This document shows positions 18,757 to 27,840 of a DNA stretch of 64,000 bases, in pieces; the stretch's first letter is position 1, and each line of letters begins with the position of its first letter. Origin of the DNA: Oleiagrimonas citrea (GTDB lineage Bacteria; Pseudomonadota; Gammaproteobacteria; Xanthomonadales; Rhodanobacteraceae); NCBI RefSeq assembly GCF_012395255.1, contig NZ_JAAZQD010000002.1, positions 186,001 to 250,000 of the forward strand, in the 5' to 3' direction. The notes under the pieces are model-generated. The model had not been told where the DNA came from. It saw only the letters and a program-made list of their open reading frames with translations, and made no database searches. Made by a program: the position numbers and the translations under genes.

Positions 18757-20109
18757 ATGTCGACCCCTCACGCCACGTCCGCCGGTCAACCGCCTGCGCA
18801 TTCTCACGAGCACCATTCCTCGCATGTCACGCCCGGAGAAATCTCCATCGGCGTGGTCATCGGGCGCATTTCCGAATTCTTCGACTTCTTCGTATTCGGA
18901 CTGGCCTGCGTGCTGGTCTTCCCGAAGGTGATCTTCCCGTTCGCCAGCGAACTGGACGGGATCTTCTACTCGTTCATGATCTTCGCGCTCGCGTTCATCG
19001 CGCGGCCGCTGGGCTCGCTGTTCTTCCTGATGCTGCAGCGCGAGTTCAGCCGCGGCACCAAGCTGACCGTCGCCCTGTTCCTGCTCGGCACGACCACGGC
19101 CGGCATCGCCTTCCTGCCCGGCTATGATTCGCTCGGCACCGGAGCCATCGTGGCTCTGGCCGTGCTGCGCTTCGGCCAGGGCTTCGCCATCGGCGGCAGT
19201 TGGGACGGCCTGGCCTCCCTGCTGGCGCTGAACGCACCGAACTCGCGCCGTGGCTGGTATGCGTCGATTCCGCAGTTGGGCGCACCGATCGGCTTCATCC
19301 TGGTCGCCGCCCTGTTCGCCTACCTGTTGATGAACCTCACGCAGCAGGAATTCTTCGACTGGGGCTGGCGCTATCCGTTCTTCGTCGCTTTCGCCATCAA
19401 TGTGGTCGCCCTGTTCGCCCGTCTGCGCCTGGTGGTCACGCCCGAATACGCCACGCTGCTGAAGCTGCGCGACCTGGAGCCTTCGCCGGTGGGCGAGCTG
19501 GTGCGCTCGCAGGGTCGCGCCATCGCGCTGGGCGCCTTCGCGCCGCTGGCCAGCTACGCGCTGTTCCACCTGGTGACCATCTTCGCGCTGTCCTGGGCGC
19601 TGCTGTTCACCAAGCAGTCGGTGGCCACCTTCCTGCTGGTGCAGTTGGTCGGCGCCGCCGTGGCGATCCCCTGCATGTTCATCTCCGGCCGCATCGCCGA
19701 CCGCTTCGGCCGCCGCATGACGCTGGCCGTGTTCGGCGTGCTGATCGCGATCTACAGCGGCTGGACGCCGGTGATGCTCAACGGCGGCACCACCGAAGGC
19801 TACCTGTTCATCATCCTCGGCTTCGGTCTGCTGGGTTTCTCCCATGCACAGGCGGCGGGCGCGGTGAATTCGAGCTTCCGCACCTACTTCCGCTACACCG
19901 GTGCGCTGATCACCTCCGACCTGGGCTGGCTGATCGGTGCCGGTTTCGCACCGCTGGTGGCGCTGGCGCTTTCGGTCTACCTCGGCGTGGGCTACGTCGG
20001 CCTGTACCTGCTCTCGGGCGCGGTCGGCACCCTCGGCGCACTGTGGATCAGCCGTGCGGGCGGCCTGCCCAACGAATGGCCGCAGGAAGAAGAGGCGCGG
20101 GCCAAGTAA
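18757..20109 (+). CDS. MFS transporter, metabolite:H+ symporter (MHS) type
   Basis: This 450-aa protein has twelve predicted helices, after a His-rich N-terminus (HSHEHHSSH). GRISEFFDFFVFG and the RFGQGFAIGGSWDG segment match MHS-type symporters for organic acids, sialate-like or osmolyte substrates. GRIADRFGRRMT is the loop 8-9 motif. The start is taken at ATG 18757; an in-frame upstream ATG (18685) would add a non-hydrophobic stretch. It diverges from cyoA with a 208-base gap. The substrate is not predictable. Confidence 0.85.
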   Translation: MSTPHATSAGQPPAHSHEHHSSHVTPGEISIGVVIGRISEFFDFFVFGLACVLVFPKVIFPFASELDGIFYSFMIFALAFIARPLGSLFFLMLQREFSRGTKLTVALFLLGTTTAGIAFLPGYDSLGTGAIVALAVLRFGQGFAIGGSWDGLASLLALNAPNSRRGWYASIPQLGAPIGFILVAALFAYLLMNLTQQEFFDWGWRYPFFVAFAINVVALFARLRLVVTPEYATLLKLRDLEPSPVGELVRSQGRAIALGAFAPLASYALFHLVTIFALSWALLFTKQSVATFLLVQLVGAAVAIPCMFISGRIADRFGRRMTLAVFGVLIAIYSGWTPVMLNGGTTEGYLFIILGFGLLGFSHAQAAGAVNSSFRTYFRYTGALITSDLGWLIGAGFAPLVALALSVYLGVGYVGLYLLSGAVGTLGALWISRAGGLPNEWPQEEEARAK

Positions 20110-20111
20110 CG

Positions 20112-20139
20112 AAAAACGGCCGGGGCATCGCCCCGGCCG
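20112..20139 (-). terminator. Intrinsic terminator for glmS
   Basis: Ten-base perfect arms (CGGCCGGGGC / GCCCCGGCCG) with a three-base loop are followed on the minus strand by five T. It lies 46 bases past the glmS stop. Confidence 0.7.
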
Positions 20140-20156
20140 CAAGCAAGCACCTTTGA

Positions 20157-20185
20157 GCCGTCGCCCTTCCGGGCGGCGGCTTTTT
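20157..20185 (+). terminator. Intrinsic terminator for the MFS gene
   Basis: Arms GCCGTCGCCC and GGGCGGCGGC (one wobble pair) with a TTCC loop are followed by five T. The last T of the run is the first base of the antisense glmS stop codon, so the two convergent genes end within one terminator block. Confidence 0.7.
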
Positions 20186-22014
20186 CATTCCACCGTGACG
20201 GACTTGGCCAAGTTGCGCGGCTGATCCACGTCGGTGCCGCGCAGCACCGCGACGTGATAGGCCAGCAGCTGAAGCGGCACAGTGAATACCACCGGAGCGA
20301 CGAAATGGCCGCCCAGCGGCACTTCGATCACTTCGCCGCGGCTGGGATCGACCTCCATGCCGGTGTCTCGGCCCGCAAGCACGTACAGTTCTCCACCGCG
20401 CGCGCGCACTTCCTGCAGGTTCGACTTCAGCTTGTCGAGCATGGCGTTGTTCGGCGCCACGGCAATAACCGGCATTTCCTCGTCGACGAGGGCCAGCGGG
20501 CCGTGCTTCAACTCGCCAGCCGGGTAGGCCTCGGCGTGGATGTAGGAAATCTCCTTGAGCTTCAGCGCACCTTCCAGCGCTACCGGGTACTGCGCGCCGC
20601 GCCCCAGGAACAGCGCATGCTGACGGTGCACGAAATGCTCGGCGAGTGCGGCGATGGCCGGCTCGCACTTCAGTGCGTCCTCAATCGCCATCGGCAGATG
20701 CGCAAGTTCGGCCACCAGACTGCGCTGTCTCGCGGCATCCAGACCGTGCATACGACCCAGTTCGAGCGCCAGCAGCGCCAACGCGGTGAGCTGGGTGGTG
20801 AACGCCTTGGTCGACGCCACGCCGATTTCGGGACCGGCGCGCGTCATCAGCTTGAGATCGGCCTCTCGCACCAGCGAGGACTCGGGCACATTGCAGATGC
20901 CCAGCGTGCCGAGGTAGCCACGTCGCGTGGTCTCGCGCAGCGCCGACAACGTGTCCGCGGTCTCACCCGACTGTGAAATGGCGACGAACAGCGTGTCATC
21001 GGGCACCACCACGTCGCGGTAGCGGTATTCGCTGGCCACCTCGACCGACACCGGCAGGTGCGCCAGCGACTCGATCCAGTACTTCGCCACCATGCCGGCG
21101 TGATAGCTGGTGCCACAGGCGACGATGTGCAGACCCTGCACCCGCGTCAGCAGGTCCTCGCCCTCCACGCCGAAGATGTTCGGCAGCACGCCATCCTCGC
21201 CCAACCGGCCTTCCAGCGTGTCGGCCACGGCTCGCGGTTGCTCGAAGATTTCCTTCTGCATGTAGTGGCGGTATTCGCCACGCTCGACGGCGTCAGAGGA
21301 CAGCTCACTCTTCTGCTCCGCACGCTCCACGCGCGCGCCGTCCAGGTCGAAGATCTCGACCGATTCGCGCCGGATCTCGACCAGGTCGTTCTCTTCCAGA
21401 TAGATCACGCGACGCGTGACCTGGATCAGCGCCTGCACGTCGGAGGCGAGAAAATGCTCGCCGATGCCAACGCCGACCACTAGCGGGCTGCCGCGTCGCG
21501 CACCGACCACGACACCGGGTTCGGCGGCGTCCAGTACGGCGATCGCATAGGCGCCATGCAGCTGACCCACGGCGTGTCGCACCGCTTCGCGCAGCGGCTT
21601 GCCCTGGTTCAGCGCTTCGTCGACCAGGTGCGCGATGACCTCGGTGTCGGTATCGGATTCGAACGTCCGGCCATTCTTGCGCAGCATCTCGCGCAGCTCG
21701 GCGTGATTCTCGATGATGCCGTTGTGCACCACCACGGCGCGACCGGAAGCATGCGGATGCGCGTTGCGCTCGTTGGGCACGCCGTGCGTGGCCCAGCGGG
21801 TATGCGCAATGCCGGTGCCCCCGGCGAACGGCGACGCTTCGTAGAGCGCCTCGACCTCGCGCACCTTGCCCTTGGCGCGCAGACGGTACAGCTCCGTCCC
21901 GTCGAGCACGGCGATGCCGGCCGAGTCGTAGCCGCGGTATTCGAGCGCCTTGAGGCCGGCGATGAGAATGGGAGCGACATCGCGTTGCGCGACGGCGGCG
22001 ACGATTCCGCACAT
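20185..22014 (-). CDS. glmS: Glutamine--fructose-6-phosphate aminotransferase (isomerizing)
   Basis: This enzyme makes glucosamine 6-phosphate from fructose 6-phosphate and glutamine, the entry to peptidoglycan and LPS amino sugars. It is 609 aa, the standard length. MCGIVAA supplies the catalytic Cys2 of the class II glutaminase domain, followed by TRWATHG and NGIIENH. Two SIS domains make up the C-terminal half (ACGTSYHAG and LGRGAQYPVALEGALKLKE). The C-terminus PRNLAKSVTVE is typical. It faces the MFS gene convergently. Confidence 0.97.
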   Translation of the reverse strand: MCGIVAAVAQRDVAPILIAGLKALEYRGYDSAGIAVLDGTELYRLRAKGKVREVEALYEASPFAGGTGIAHTRWATHGVPNERNAHPHASGRAVVVHNGIIENHAELREMLRKNGRTFESDTDTEVIAHLVDEALNQGKPLREAVRHAVGQLHGAYAIAVLDAAEPGVVVGARRGSPLVVGVGIGEHFLASDVQALIQVTRRVIYLEENDLVEIRRESVEIFDLDGARVERAEQKSELSSDAVERGEYRHYMQKEIFEQPRAVADTLEGRLGEDGVLPNIFGVEGEDLLTRVQGLHIVACGTSYHAGMVAKYWIESLAHLPVSVEVASEYRYRDVVVPDDTLFVAISQSGETADTLSALRETTRRGYLGTLGICNVPESSLVREADLKLMTRAGPEIGVASTKAFTTQLTALALLALELGRMHGLDAARQRSLVAELAHLPMAIEDALKCEPAIAALAEHFVHRQHALFLGRGAQYPVALEGALKLKEISYIHAEAYPAGELKHGPLALVDEEMPVIAVAPNNAMLDKLKSNLQEVRARGGELYVLAGRDTGMEVDPSRGEVIEVPLGGHFVAPVVFTVPLQLLAYHVAVLRGTDVDQPRNLAKSVTVE

Positions 22015-22118
22015 GGTCTATCCGTCCGTTGTCCGGGGAGCCGCGCCCGTGCCGATGCGGCGGACTCCGTGTTGCAGTGTTCCGCACGCCGATCATGTTA
22101 CCGATCGGCAGGGGACGT

Positions 22119-23489
22119 TCAATTCACCTTTCGACGCAGATAGTTCAGCAGATCGATGCGCGTGATTAGACCGATGAAGGCGTCGCCGTCCATGACAATG
22201 GCGACGTGACCGCGGTCGAACACCGGCATCAGGTCCTCGATCGAAGACTTCACGTCCAGCTTCTCCAGTTCGGTGACCATCGCCGCCGACACTGGATCGT
22301 TGAAACGCGCTTCGTCGGCATGCACATGCAACAGCAGATCCGACTCGTCGAGGATGCCGACGATCTGGTCGCCGTCCATCACCGGCAGCTGCGAGACGTC
22401 GTACAGCTTCATGCGCGTGTAGGCCGTCATCAGCTGCTCCTTCGGTCCTACCACGACGGTGTCGCGCAGCGCGTAGGGCCGCAGGATCAGGTCGCGCAGA
22501 TCACCGTACTGCTCGCGCTCCAGGAAGCCGTTGTCGAGCATCCAGTAGTCGTTGTAGAGCTTCGAAAGGTATTTGTTGCCAGTGTCGCAGACCAGACTGA
22601 CCACACGCTTAGGCTCGGTCTGCTCGCGGCAGTAACGCAGCGCCGCGGCCAGCAGCGTCCCGGTGGACGAACCGCCGAACACGCCCTCCTTCGCCAACAG
22701 CTCACGCGCGGCCAGGAAGCTTTCCTTGTCGGGAATCGCGTAAGCCTTCTTCACCCGCGAGAAATCGCTGATGCCGGGCAGGAAATCCTCGCCGATGCCC
22801 TCGACCAGCCAGCTGCCGGACTTCTCCGACAACGTGCCGTCATTGATGTACTCGGCCAGGATCGACCCGACCGGATCGGCCAGCACCAGCGCGGTATCCG
22901 GCGAGGCCTTGGCGAAGAAGCGCGACAATCCGGTCATGGTGCCCGAGGAGCCGCAGCCGAACACCACAGCGTCGACGCGACCATCCATCTGCTCGAGGAT
23001 CTCCGGTCCGGTCGTGGCCTCGTGAGCGGCCGGATTGTCCGGATTGCCGAACTGGTTGATGAAATACGCACCCGGCGTCTCCTCGGCAATCCGCGCAGCC
23101 ATGTCCTGGTAGTACTCGGGATGCCCCTTGGCCACGTCCGAGCGCGTCAGCACGACCTCGGCGCCCATCGCCTTGAGATTGAAGATCTTTTCCCGGCTCA
23201 TCTTGTCCGGAACCACCAGAATCAGCTTGTAGCCCTTCTGCTGCGCCACCAGGGCCAGGCCGATGCCGGTATTGCCGGCCGTGCCCTCGACCAACGTGTC
23301 GCCCGGCTTGATCTTGCCGGCGCGCTCGGCGCCTTCGATCATGGACAGACCGATGCGATCCTTGACCGAGCCGCCCGGATTCATGCTCTCCAGCTTCAGA
23401 AACAGTTCGCACGGCCCGGTATCCAGGTGCTGCACACGCACCATGGGCGTGTTGCCGATCAATTCGAGAACGCTGGATTGGACACTCAT
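22119..23489 (-). CDS. Cystathionine beta-synthase with C-terminal CBS domain pair
   Basis: This 456-aa PLP enzyme condenses serine (or an activated serine) with homocysteine. NPGGSVKDR puts the PLP lysine at 43, and EGTAGNTGIGLA and GCGSSGTMTGLSRF are the phosphate-binding loops. Residues from about 330 form two CBS repeats (QLPVMDGDQIVGILDESDLL and HVAIVMDGDAFIGLITRIDLL), which separate it from plain cysteine synthase. ATG 23489 has AGGAG correctly spaced; the frame upstream is not coding-like. With the lyase-type gene at 12324 it would run methionine-to-cysteine transsulfuration. Confidence 0.92.
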   Translation of the reverse strand: MSVQSSVLELIGNTPMVRVQHLDTGPCELFLKLESMNPGGSVKDRIGLSMIEGAERAGKIKPGDTLVEGTAGNTGIGLALVAQQKGYKLILVVPDKMSREKIFNLKAMGAEVVLTRSDVAKGHPEYYQDMAARIAEETPGAYFINQFGNPDNPAAHEATTGPEILEQMDGRVDAVVFGCGSSGTMTGLSRFFAKASPDTALVLADPVGSILAEYINDGTLSEKSGSWLVEGIGEDFLPGISDFSRVKKAYAIPDKESFLAARELLAKEGVFGGSSTGTLLAAALRYCREQTEPKRVVSLVCDTGNKYLSKLYNDYWMLDNGFLEREQYGDLRDLILRPYALRDTVVVGPKEQLMTAYTRMKLYDVSQLPVMDGDQIVGILDESDLLLHVHADEARFNDPVSAAMVTELEKLDVKSSIEDLMPVFDRGHVAIVMDGDAFIGLITRIDLLNYLRRKVN

Positions 23490-23641
23490 ACGGGCTCCTT
23501 TGAAGACATGAATCGCGCTGAGTCGGTCCGTGACGCGCCGTAGGCGGCGCAACGAACGCGATGAAAGCGGGCACGGCATCATAACCGACCGCCGCGCGCA
23601 CTTGCTGACCATTCGATGGCAAAACAAAGGCCGAAAGCACA

Positions 23642-23670
23642 AGCGCCGGACGCAATCGGCGCCCGGCGCT
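23642..23670 (-). terminator. Hairpin downstream of the YdcH-like gene
   Basis: Perfect eight-base arms (AGCGCCGG / CCGGCGCT) are followed on the minus strand by a loosely T-rich stretch. It could terminate the YdcH-like transcript. The rest of 23490-23723 holds the leader of the downstream synthase gene. Confidence 0.35.
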
Positions 23671-23723
23671 ACGTGAATCCGAGTCGGCAACGGGAACGCT
23701 GCCGAGATCCAGAAATGCTCGAA

Positions 23724-23951
23724 TCAGTGTACGGAGGCGTATCGTTCGCCCCACATTCGCAGTAGTCGATCCTTGGCCTGCAGTTTTTCCTTCTTCATGC
23801 AGGCTAGCGTGACGTCATCCATGGGTAGCACGCCGAGTTCCGCGTCCTGGACCTTGCTGTCCAGTTCCTGGTGATGCCGATACAGACGGCGGAATTCCGT
23901 ATCGGCCTTCATCAAGGCTTCCAGATCCTCGTGAGACTGGTTTTCGAACAT
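23724..23951 (-). CDS. YdcH family (DUF465) small protein
   Basis: This is a 75-aa acidic/basic helical protein. EFRRLYRHHQELDSKV and MKKEKLQAKDRLLRM fit the DUF465/YdcH family of short coiled-coil proteins of unknown function. ATG 23951 is chosen because AGGAGA precedes it; the longer open frame upstream is not supported. It is monocistronic as far as can be seen. The 312 bases upstream (23952-24263) hold no recognisable gene. Confidence 0.85.
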   Translation of the reverse strand: MFENQSHEDLEALMKADTEFRRLYRHHQELDSKVQDAELGVLPMDDVTLACMKKEKLQAKDRLLRMWGERYASVH

Positions 23952-24263
23952 GGATCGTTCTCCTGTCGTGCAAGTGCGCCCGCAGTCCGGGAGCCGGCCG
24001 CGTCGACGCATGGGGAGAAAGGCATGCACGCAGCCGCGTCTCGCACCCGGACCGGGTCGAGAACGCAATGCTGGACGGGTACATGCATGATGGGTGTCGC
24101 CTCAAAACCCGCGGACGCAGAAATGGCCCGCGGCAGTTCGACCCTACTCCGCTCGACGACGACGCGCAAGCCTGCAGCGCAGCATCACGAACCGTGTGAA
24201 TAACGCGTTAAATCATGCACTTGCAATGCCGCCGCGACCATAGGCCGCAGCGGCCGAAACCGC

Positions 24264-25226
24264 CTACTGATCGCGCAGAATGACCACGACTCGACGGTTC
24301 ATGGCACGACCGGACGCCGTGGCGTTGGAGGCGACGGGATCGGCTTCGCCCATGCCCACCGTACTCATGCGCGACGCCCGCACGCCGGCTGCGATCAGGG
24401 CATTGCGCACAGCCTGTGCGCGCTGCAGCGACAGCGCCTTGTTGGCCGAGGCCGAACCCGTGGCATCGGTGTAGCCCTCGATGCGGATCGGCTTGGACGG
24501 CTGGCTCTTCACGAACTGGATCAGCTTGCCCAGATGCTGGCGCGCCTCCGGACGCAGTGTCGATTGGCCGGGCGCGAAGGCATCGCCGGTCACGGTCATC
24601 TGCTTGCCTTTGCTGCCCTGGTGAGCGGTCATGCCCTCCATGCGCGCACGAAGGGCGCGCGCGGCGGCCACGGCGAGACTGGCCTGCTTGCGCGCCAGCG
24701 CCGCGGAGCGCGACTGCGCCGCCGCCAGCTTCTTGGCCTGCTCGGCTTCCGCGCGCGCCTGCTCGGCCGCCTCGGAATACGCCTGCCCCTCGGCCTGCAA
24801 ACGTTGCGTCTCTTCGGCCGCGAGCTGGTTCTCCAGACGCTGACGCTCGAGCTCGCGACGCGTGGCCTCGGCATCCTGTCGGCTGGCCTGAAGCAGGATC
24901 TTGTCGTGCTCGCGATCGAGCTGGTTGAGCTGGTGCTGGGCGTCCTCGAGCTGCGCCGAGGCCTTGGCCTGATCGACGCTGCGCTCGGCCAGATACAGGG
25001 CATGCGGACGCTCGCGCGAACTGGCATCCGCCAGACGCTGCACGGCCACGCGGGCCAGCGAGCGCTCGGCCTGCGCGTAGTGCCCCAGGCTCGGATCGTT
25101 GTCGAGCTGATTGAGGCTGGTGGTCAGACGCTGAACATCGAGATCGTCCTTGTGTGCAGCCAGTGCATTGGCACACAGCAGAACCAGGCTGGCGGCGGCC
25201 AGCAAACGGATCATGCGCAGATTCAT
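24264..25226 (-). CDS. OmpA family protein with DUF4398-like N-terminal part
   Basis: This is a 320-aa exported protein. A signal peptide ends near NALAA (about 23). A DUF4398-like helical region follows (DNDPSLGHYAQAERSLARVAV), then a long Ala/Glu/Arg-rich coiled coil of about residues 90-200. The OmpA-type peptidoglycan-binding domain covers about 205-320 (RIEGYTDATGSASANKALS, MSTVGMGEADPVASN, NRRV). It probably tethers the envelope to peptidoglycan. The ATG follows the stop of the upstream lipoprotein gene directly (TAAATG), so the two are co-translated. Confidence 0.88.
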   Translation of the reverse strand: MNLRMIRLLAAASLVLLCANALAAHKDDLDVQRLTTSLNQLDNDPSLGHYAQAERSLARVAVQRLADASSRERPHALYLAERSVDQAKASAQLEDAQHQLNQLDREHDKILLQASRQDAEATRRELERQRLENQLAAEETQRLQAEGQAYSEAAEQARAEAEQAKKLAAAQSRSAALARKQASLAVAAARALRARMEGMTAHQGSKGKQMTVTGDAFAPGQSTLRPEARQHLGKLIQFVKSQPSKPIRIEGYTDATGSASANKALSLQRAQAVRNALIAAGVRASRMSTVGMGEADPVASNATASGRAMNRRVVVILRDQ

Positions 25227-25751
25227 TTACTGTCCCTCTTGCACGGCATCGGACGAACTGGCGGGCGCGGGGCTGGCCGGCGCAGGCAGCACGGTCTGCG
25301 GCAGCTCCTGCACATCCGAGGAGGATGGCGCTTGCGGCACGGCCGCCGGTCGCGCCTTGGCGGCACGCTCCAGCAGCTGCTTGCGCAGCCGGGCGTTTTC
25401 CTTGGTCTGTGCGCTGATCTGCCCACGCAAGGTGGCCAGACGAGCCTTGGTCAGCGCCAGTTGGCTATCGGCGATGGACTCGTTCGCCAGATCGGCCGCC
25501 AGCGCATTCTTGCCGTTGCCGAGCGCCGTCTGCGCCTGCTGATACTTGCCGCGAGCGAATTCCAGATCGACCGGGTCGGCGTCACCGGCTCCCGCCTTTT
25601 GCGCAGCCTGCAAGCTGGACTGCGCGCGACTCATGGTCGAAGTCGGCGGCGGTATACTGGCGCAAGAGGCCAATAGCGTTACGATGGCCGTCGCGGTCGC
25701 CCAGGACAGGGCGCGGAACGGGATGGAAGCGTTGGCGTGCTTTCGGAGCAT
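25227..25751 (-). CDS. DUF4398 domain lipoprotein
   Basis: This 174-aa protein is predicted to be lipid-anchored. The N-terminal hydrophobic stretch ends with LLASC, a lipobox. The middle matches DUF4398 (ADPVDLEFARGKYQQAQTAL, DLANESIADSQLALTKARL). A short coiled coil and a Pro/Ala/Ser-rich tail follow. The start is ATG 25751. It forms a two-gene unit with the OmpA-like protein, which carries a related N-terminal region. The pair could form a complex spanning outer membrane and cell wall, which is inference. Confidence 0.82.
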   Translation of the reverse strand: MLRKHANASIPFRALSWATATAIVTLLASCASIPPPTSTMSRAQSSLQAAQKAGAGDADPVDLEFARGKYQQAQTALGNGKNALAADLANESIADSQLALTKARLATLRGQISAQTKENARLRKQLLERAAKARPAAVPQAPSSSDVQELPQTVLPAPASPAPASSSDAVQEGQ

Positions 25752-25836
25752 GAAAACGTGACCTTTGCGACGTTTTGCGCGTAGGGTGAACCCGCACAAT
25801 CTATCATCATCAATCAGGTAATCCACACGGTCGCCA

Positions 25837-26949
25837 ATGGACATCGGTTACTTTCTCAAGCTGATGGTCGACAAGGGGGCGTCGGACATGTTTCTGACGA
25901 CAGGCGCTCCAGTCAACATCAAAGTCGAGGGCAAGCTGTACCCCCTCGGCAACACCGGCCTGCCCAACGGCATGGTCAAGAAGATCGCCTACTCGTTGAT
26001 GGACGAGGGTCAAGTTCCGCAGTTCGAGCGTGACCTGGAGCTGAACATGGCGCTGGCGGTGAAGGACGCAGGCCGCTTTCGCATCAACGTGTTCAAGCAG
26101 CGCGGCGAAGTCGGCATGGTGATCCGCGCGATCAAGAGCGACATCCCGGACATCGAGCAACTGCAGCTGCCCGCGCTGTTCAAGGACATCATCATGGAGC
26201 CGCGCGGCCTGATCCTGGTGGTCGGTGCAACCGGCTCGGGCAAGTCGACCACGCTGGCGGCGATGATCGATCATCGCAACACCAACAAGCCCGGCCACAT
26301 CCTCACCATCGAGGATCCGATCGAATACCTGCACCGGCACAAGAAGTCGATCGTGAACCAGCGCGAGGTCGGCCTGGACACGCACAGCTACCACGAGGCC
26401 CTGCGCAACGCGATGCGTGAGGCGCCGGACGTGATCATGATCGGCGAGATCCGCGACACCGAGACCATGGAGGCGGCGATCTCGTTCTCCGAGACCGGTC
26501 ACCTGTGTCTGGCGACGCTGCATTCCAACAACGCCGACCAGACCCTGGAGCGCATTCTCAACTTCTTCCCCGAATCGGCGCACAAGAACATCCTGATGAA
26601 CCTGGCCCTGAACCTGAAGGCCGTCATCAGTCAGCGTCTGGTGGTGGGCAAGGACGGGCGCCGCATTCCGGCGGTCGAAGTACTGCTGAACACGCCGCTG
26701 ATCCGCGACATGATCCGCCGTGGCCAGGTGCACGACATCAAGGAAGCCATGGACCGCAGCCTGCAGGACGGCATGCAAACCTTCGACCAGTCCCTGTACA
26801 CGCTGTACAAGGAAGGCCGCATCGAACTGGAAGAAGCGTTGTCCAAGGCCGATTCCCGTGACGGCCTGGCGCTGAAGGTGCGTCTGGCCGAGGGCGGCGG
26901 CAACGACAGCGCCGAACTGAGCGAATCCGACCCCTACGGAGCGTTCTGA
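25837..26949 (+). CDS. pilU: Type IV pilus retraction ATPase PilU
   Basis: This 370-aa cytoplasmic hexameric ATPase drives type IV pilus retraction as an accessory to PilT. VGATGSGKST (129-138) is Walker A, LTIEDPIEYLH the Asp/Glu box, and ATLHSNNADQTLERI the His box. The N-terminus (MDIGYFLKLMVDKGASDMFL) and the acidic C-terminal extension fit PilU better than PilT. It stands alone and diverges from the DUF4398 lipoprotein gene. pilT, usually its neighbour, is not in this window. Confidence 0.9.
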   Translation: MDIGYFLKLMVDKGASDMFLTTGAPVNIKVEGKLYPLGNTGLPNGMVKKIAYSLMDEGQVPQFERDLELNMALAVKDAGRFRINVFKQRGEVGMVIRAIKSDIPDIEQLQLPALFKDIIMEPRGLILVVGATGSGKSTTLAAMIDHRNTNKPGHILTIEDPIEYLHRHKKSIVNQREVGLDTHSYHEALRNAMREAPDVIMIGEIRDTETMEAAISFSETGHLCLATLHSNNADQTLERILNFFPESAHKNILMNLALNLKAVISQRLVVGKDGRRIPAVEVLLNTPLIRDMIRRGQVHDIKEAMDRSLQDGMQTFDQSLYTLYKEGRIELEEALSKADSRDGLALKVRLAEGGGNDSAELSESDPYGAF

Positions 26950-27003
26950 GGAACGCTCGGATCCGTCATGCCCCGCGGCGAGTAGCGCACGGGGCACGAC
27001 GGG

Positions 27004-27666
27004 CTATCGCGCCGCGTCCGGCTGCGCCTCGGGAGCCGCGGCGCGGAACGCCGGCAGCGCTTGGCAGGCTTCGTGGATACGGCGGATAGTCGGATACGGA
27101 TCCATCGACGCCCGCCACCGGTGCGCGTTGTAGACCTGCGGCACCAGGCAGATATCGACCAGTCCGGGGCTGTCGCCCATGCAGTAGGTTCCGGTGTTCG
27201 GACTCTGCGTCAGCATGGCCTCGAGCGCGTGGAAACCGACCTCGATCCAGTGCCGGACCCAGTTCTCGCGCTCGACCTGCGGCATTGCGTATTCGCTTTC
27301 CAGATACTGCAGCACCCGCAGGTTGCCCAGCGGATGCACGTCACAGGCCAGCTGCAGCGACATGGCCCGCGCATGTGCGCGATCGCGCGGCACCGCCGGC
27401 AGCAGCGGCGGGCCGTCCGGCCAGATCTCGTCCAAATATTCGATGATGGCCAGCGACTGCGTGATGACACGCTGACCGTGCTTCAGCGTCGGGACCAGTT
27501 CCTGCGGATTCATCCGCCGATAGTCCTCGCTGTGCTGCTGGCCGCCGTCGCGCACCAGGTGCACCGGTCGATTCTCGTACGTCAGTCCCTTCAGCTCCAG
27601 CGCGATACGCACGCGATAAGCGGCGCTGGAACGCCAGTATCCGTACAGCGTCAGATCGTTGTTCAT
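27004..27666 (-). CDS. maiA: Maleylacetoacetate isomerase (zeta-class GST)
   Basis: This 220-aa glutathione transferase fold protein isomerises maleylacetoacetate to fumarylacetoacetate in tyrosine breakdown. YGYWRSSAAYRVRIALELKG (8-27) contains the zeta-class SSxxxRVRIAL signature and catalytic serines. MNPQELVPTL (52-61) and the IEYLDE segment form the glutathione site. ATG 27666 is supported by GGGAGCG. The other enzymes of the route (hppD, hmgA, fahA) lie some 30 kb away. It is convergent with pilU. Confidence 0.9.
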   Translation of the reverse strand: MNNDLTLYGYWRSSAAYRVRIALELKGLTYENRPVHLVRDGGQQHSEDYRRMNPQELVPTLKHGQRVITQSLAIIEYLDEIWPDGPPLLPAVPRDRAHARAMSLQLACDVHPLGNLRVLQYLESEYAMPQVERENWVRHWIEVGFHALEAMLTQSPNTGTYCMGDSPGLVDICLVPQVYNAHRWRASMDPYPTIRRIHEACQALPAFRAAAPEAQPDAAR

Positions 27667-27840
27667 GGGTCGCTCCCGATCCCTGCCATGCGGTGAAAGT
27701 GCAGATCGCGGCATTCTACGCATGTCCCCGCGGCGCTGTCGCCCTCGCGACCGCCGGCATCCATTTGCATCCACGCACCGAGGCCGCCGACAATAGTCCG
27801 CTTCTACGGCCTCCGGCCTTGTTTTGCGAGGGAAATTTCC

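Noticed and set aside
18655-20142. 495-codon minus-strand open frame opposite the MFS gene
   Set aside because: It is a shadow of the twelve-helix transporter; the composition is dominated by Gln, Arg and Glu.
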